Shown here piece by piece: positions 4,983-6,260 of a stretch of 6,260 bases of DNA. Source of the DNA: JACPSX01 sp035288405 [NCBI: bacterium]. Lineage in GTDB: Bacteria; JACPSX01. Both the position numbers and the translations under genes were made by a program. Numbering within the stretch: position 1 is the first letter of the stretch; each line of letters begins with the position of its first letter. The notes beneath the pieces were generated by a model. That model ran no database searches. It was not told where the DNA came from and saw only the letters and a list, made by a program, of their open reading frames with translations. The DNA is taken from NCBI GenBank assembly GCA_035288405.1, contig DATEAK010000391.1:1-6260 (forward strand). Reading direction: 5' to 3'.

Positions 4983-6134
4983 TCAGACCGGCAAGGCGGT
5001 GGAGCGGGTGGCGGCCAGCAGCTTATTGGCCAGGAGAGGGCTAGCTGCCAGCCCCTTCAACAGGAGTTTGCTGAGGAAAGTCGAGCTCGTTCCCAAAGAC
5101 AATAACGCGGCAATTCGGTACTGGCTCCGGAGTTCCCGGTTCCACATGCGGTCATAGACTGATGCCGGCGTCACTTCCCCTATCCCATTTTCGAAAGCTC
5201 TCGCAACAGCCGACGCCGCAAGCTGCCCTCCTCGAAGAGCCATGGAGATTCCTTCTCCTAAAAACGGGGGGATTGTCGCGGCTGCATCTCCGATAAATAG
5301 AACTCCGGATCGCGAGGGGCTGCGTGCCCCCCAGGCAAGGTTGCTCATTCCCTGCCAGCGGCTTACCCGGCGGGCGCTGAGAAGCCTTTCCCGAGCGACA
5401 GGGTTCTTGAGAACCGTAGAACCGAAAATCATCTCTGCGTTTGCCCCTCTTGGCAGGTCGTGCTTCGCCCGAACCAGGAGGCAGAGATTCCACAGGTCTT
5501 CCTCGATATGGACCAAACCTGCATAGCCCCCCGGATAAAAGAAAAGCTCTACACTCCTTTTTCCTGCCTCCACTCCTTGAAAATGGGCCTGGAGTGCCAG
5601 ATCTCCATTTCTACGGACCTGCCAGTCCGGATCGGCCCATTGGCGAAATCGAGAGTGGTGTCCGTCAGCGGCAAGCAGGTACCTGGTTTCCAGAATTTGT
5701 TCTCGACCGGAATGGGAGTCTCGCACGTGAACGCCGCAGATGCGCCCCTGGTCCCAAATGACCCCTGTAGCTCGGGTTCCGGATAGTACCTCGGCCCCGC
5801 ACGCAGCAGCTTTTTCCAAGAGAAGGCCGTCGAGCCGGCTCCTGCTGAGTCCAAAGCCTTCACTTTTTTCCGGAAATGGAATTCTCACCTGCGTCCCCTG
5901 CAGGGAATACAAGGAGCCTTCGCTGATTTTCGAAGCTTCCTGGCGAACCGAATCCAAAACGCCTAACTTATCTAGAATCGTCTTTGCCTCAGGGCTTATG
6001 AAATCTCCGCACAGCTTGGTTCGAGGAAATGTCCGGGCTTCAATTACCGTAACCGGTATTCCTTTGGCAGCGAGAAGAGCCGAGGCTGTTGCTCCGGCCG
6101 GTCCACCACCGATCACCAAGACTTGCCGCTTCAT
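4983..6134 (-). CDS. FAD-dependent oxidoreductase, geranylgeranyl-reductase-like
   Basis: A 383-residue flavoprotein of the geranylgeranyl reductase / p-hydroxybenzoate hydroxylase-like superfamily. The N-terminal Rossmann motif GGGPAG (9-14) ends its second strand with an acidic residue (E32) for FAD ribose binding. The segment KLCGDFISP (40-48) is typical of the geranylgeranyl reductase branch. A second FAD motif is the DG pair in AADGHHS (155-161), and the third is the GD in GVLFIGDAAATIPPFLGEGI (277-296). The family reduces isoprenoid chains or oxidises aromatic and polyketide rings; the substrate here is not determinable. The start ATG at 6134 is favoured over an open upstream extension because GGGPAG then sits at the usual position and because the codon overlaps the upstream stop as ATGA. 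AAGGA about 9 bases upstream can act as ribosome binding site. It probably works with the methyltransferase encoded immediately upstream. Confidence 0.92.
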   Translation of the reverse strand: MKRQVLVIGGGPAGATASALLAAKGIPVTVIEARTFPRTKLCGDFISPEAKTILDKLGVLDSVRQEASKISEGSLYSLQGTQVRIPFPEKSEGFGLSRSRLDGLLLEKAAACGAEVLSGTRATGVIWDQGRICGVHVRDSHSGREQILETRYLLAADGHHSRFRQWADPDWQVRRNGDLALQAHFQGVEAGKRSVELFFYPGGYAGLVHIEEDLWNLCLLVRAKHDLPRGANAEMIFGSTVLKNPVARERLLSARRVSRWQGMSNLAWGARSPSRSGVLFIGDAAATIPPFLGEGISMALRGGQLAASAVARAFENGIGEVTPASVYDRMWNRELRSQYRIAALLSLGTSSTFLSKLLLKGLAASPLLANKLLAATRSTALPV

Positions 6135-6260
6135 TTCCCGGATTCCTTTGATTCGATGAGGAGGCAGTAACGGTAGGGGAAGTGGCGAAAGAGATCCCAC
6201 CGTGTGGCGCCCGTGGCTTGCGCCAGTACCCGAACCTCACTCGCGGAAAAACCCCTGCGC
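6131..6260 (-). CDS. Probable SAM-dependent methyltransferase, C-terminal 42 residues only
   Basis: An open frame enters from the right edge and ends at TGA (6133-6131); only 42 residues are present. The tail contains GFSASEVRVLAQATGA followed by WDLFRHFPYRYCLLI, which resembles the last helix and the final beta strands of class I SAM-dependent methyltransferases (an 'F.P.R' turn before the last strand). No catalytic motif is inside the window, so the family call rests on this short tail and on the common pairing of such genes with geranylgeranyl-reductase-like flavoproteins. Its stop overlaps the start of the oxidoreductase gene as ATGA, a sign of translational coupling. Confidence 0.6.
   Translation of the reverse strand, partial: RRGFSASEVRVLAQATGATRWDLFRHFPYRYCLLIESKESGK

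Noticed and set aside
5740-6159. 139-codon plus-strand open frame
   Set aside because: It is antisense to the FAD-binding N-terminus of the oxidoreductase, whose motifs are unmistakable.
6135-6200. N-terminal extension of the oxidoreductase (22 residues, proline-rich)
   Set aside because: It overlaps the methyltransferase tail in another frame and would push the GGGPAG motif away from its usual N-terminal position; the ATGA overlap explains the shorter start.

Overview
The window looks like chromosomal DNA from a free-living, probably environmental bacterium with moderate G+C (roughly the mid-50s percent by eye). The protein set (a QueG-like Fe-S protein, a CRP-like regulator, a glyoxalase II-like hydrolase, a CxxC redoxin, a geranylgeranyl-reductase-like flavoprotein) would fit Nitrospirota, Desulfobacterota, Methylomirabilota or Acidobacteriota. 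That placement is a guess from protein style, not a demonstrated one. I see no insertion sequence, phage gene, CRISPR array, tRNA or rRNA.

Layout. (1) 1-730, minus: the N-terminal part of a QueG-like 4Fe-4S protein that runs off the left edge and starts at a GTG with a strong ribosome binding site. (2) 731-1016: a divergent intergenic region with a good sigma70-type promoter for the gene to its right. (3) 1017-1715, plus: a CRP/FNR-family regulator, with CRP-type half-sites over and just after its stop codon. (4) 1716-1972: a convergent intergenic region with no credible gene. (5) 3564 down to 1973, minus: a two-gene operon, a metallo-beta-lactamase-fold hydrolase with a TTG start followed by a YdjM/DUF457-type membrane protein, separated by 8 bases. 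(6) 3756-4970, plus: a two-gene operon, an unrecognised cysteine-rich protein and an AhpC/TSA-type redoxin. (7) 6260 down to 4983, minus: the C-terminal tail of a probable SAM methyltransferase (partial), overlapping by ATGA with an FAD-dependent geranylgeranyl-reductase-like oxidoreductase. The redoxin and oxidoreductase genes converge with only 12 bases between stop codons.

How the genes may work together. The clearest partnership is methyltransferase plus flavoprotein reductase, two enzymes often found together in lipid or quinone tailoring, sometimes beside a type III polyketide synthase. The next gene is outside the window, so this is a prediction. The hydrolase and the membrane protein are co-transcribed by position, but no shared pathway is evident. 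The cysteine-rich protein and the redoxin suggest a thiol or metal theme.

Most useful observations: a sharp change in codon composition about 50 codons into the QueG-like gene (third-position G+C 25/50 before, 44/50 after, counted by hand); promoter-based support for the rare TTG start of the hydrolase; and the cluster of CRP-type half-sites at the end of the regulator gene with no obvious downstream target. I did not find convincing evidence of a wholly new system; the cysteine-rich protein/redoxin pair is the best candidate for undescribed function.
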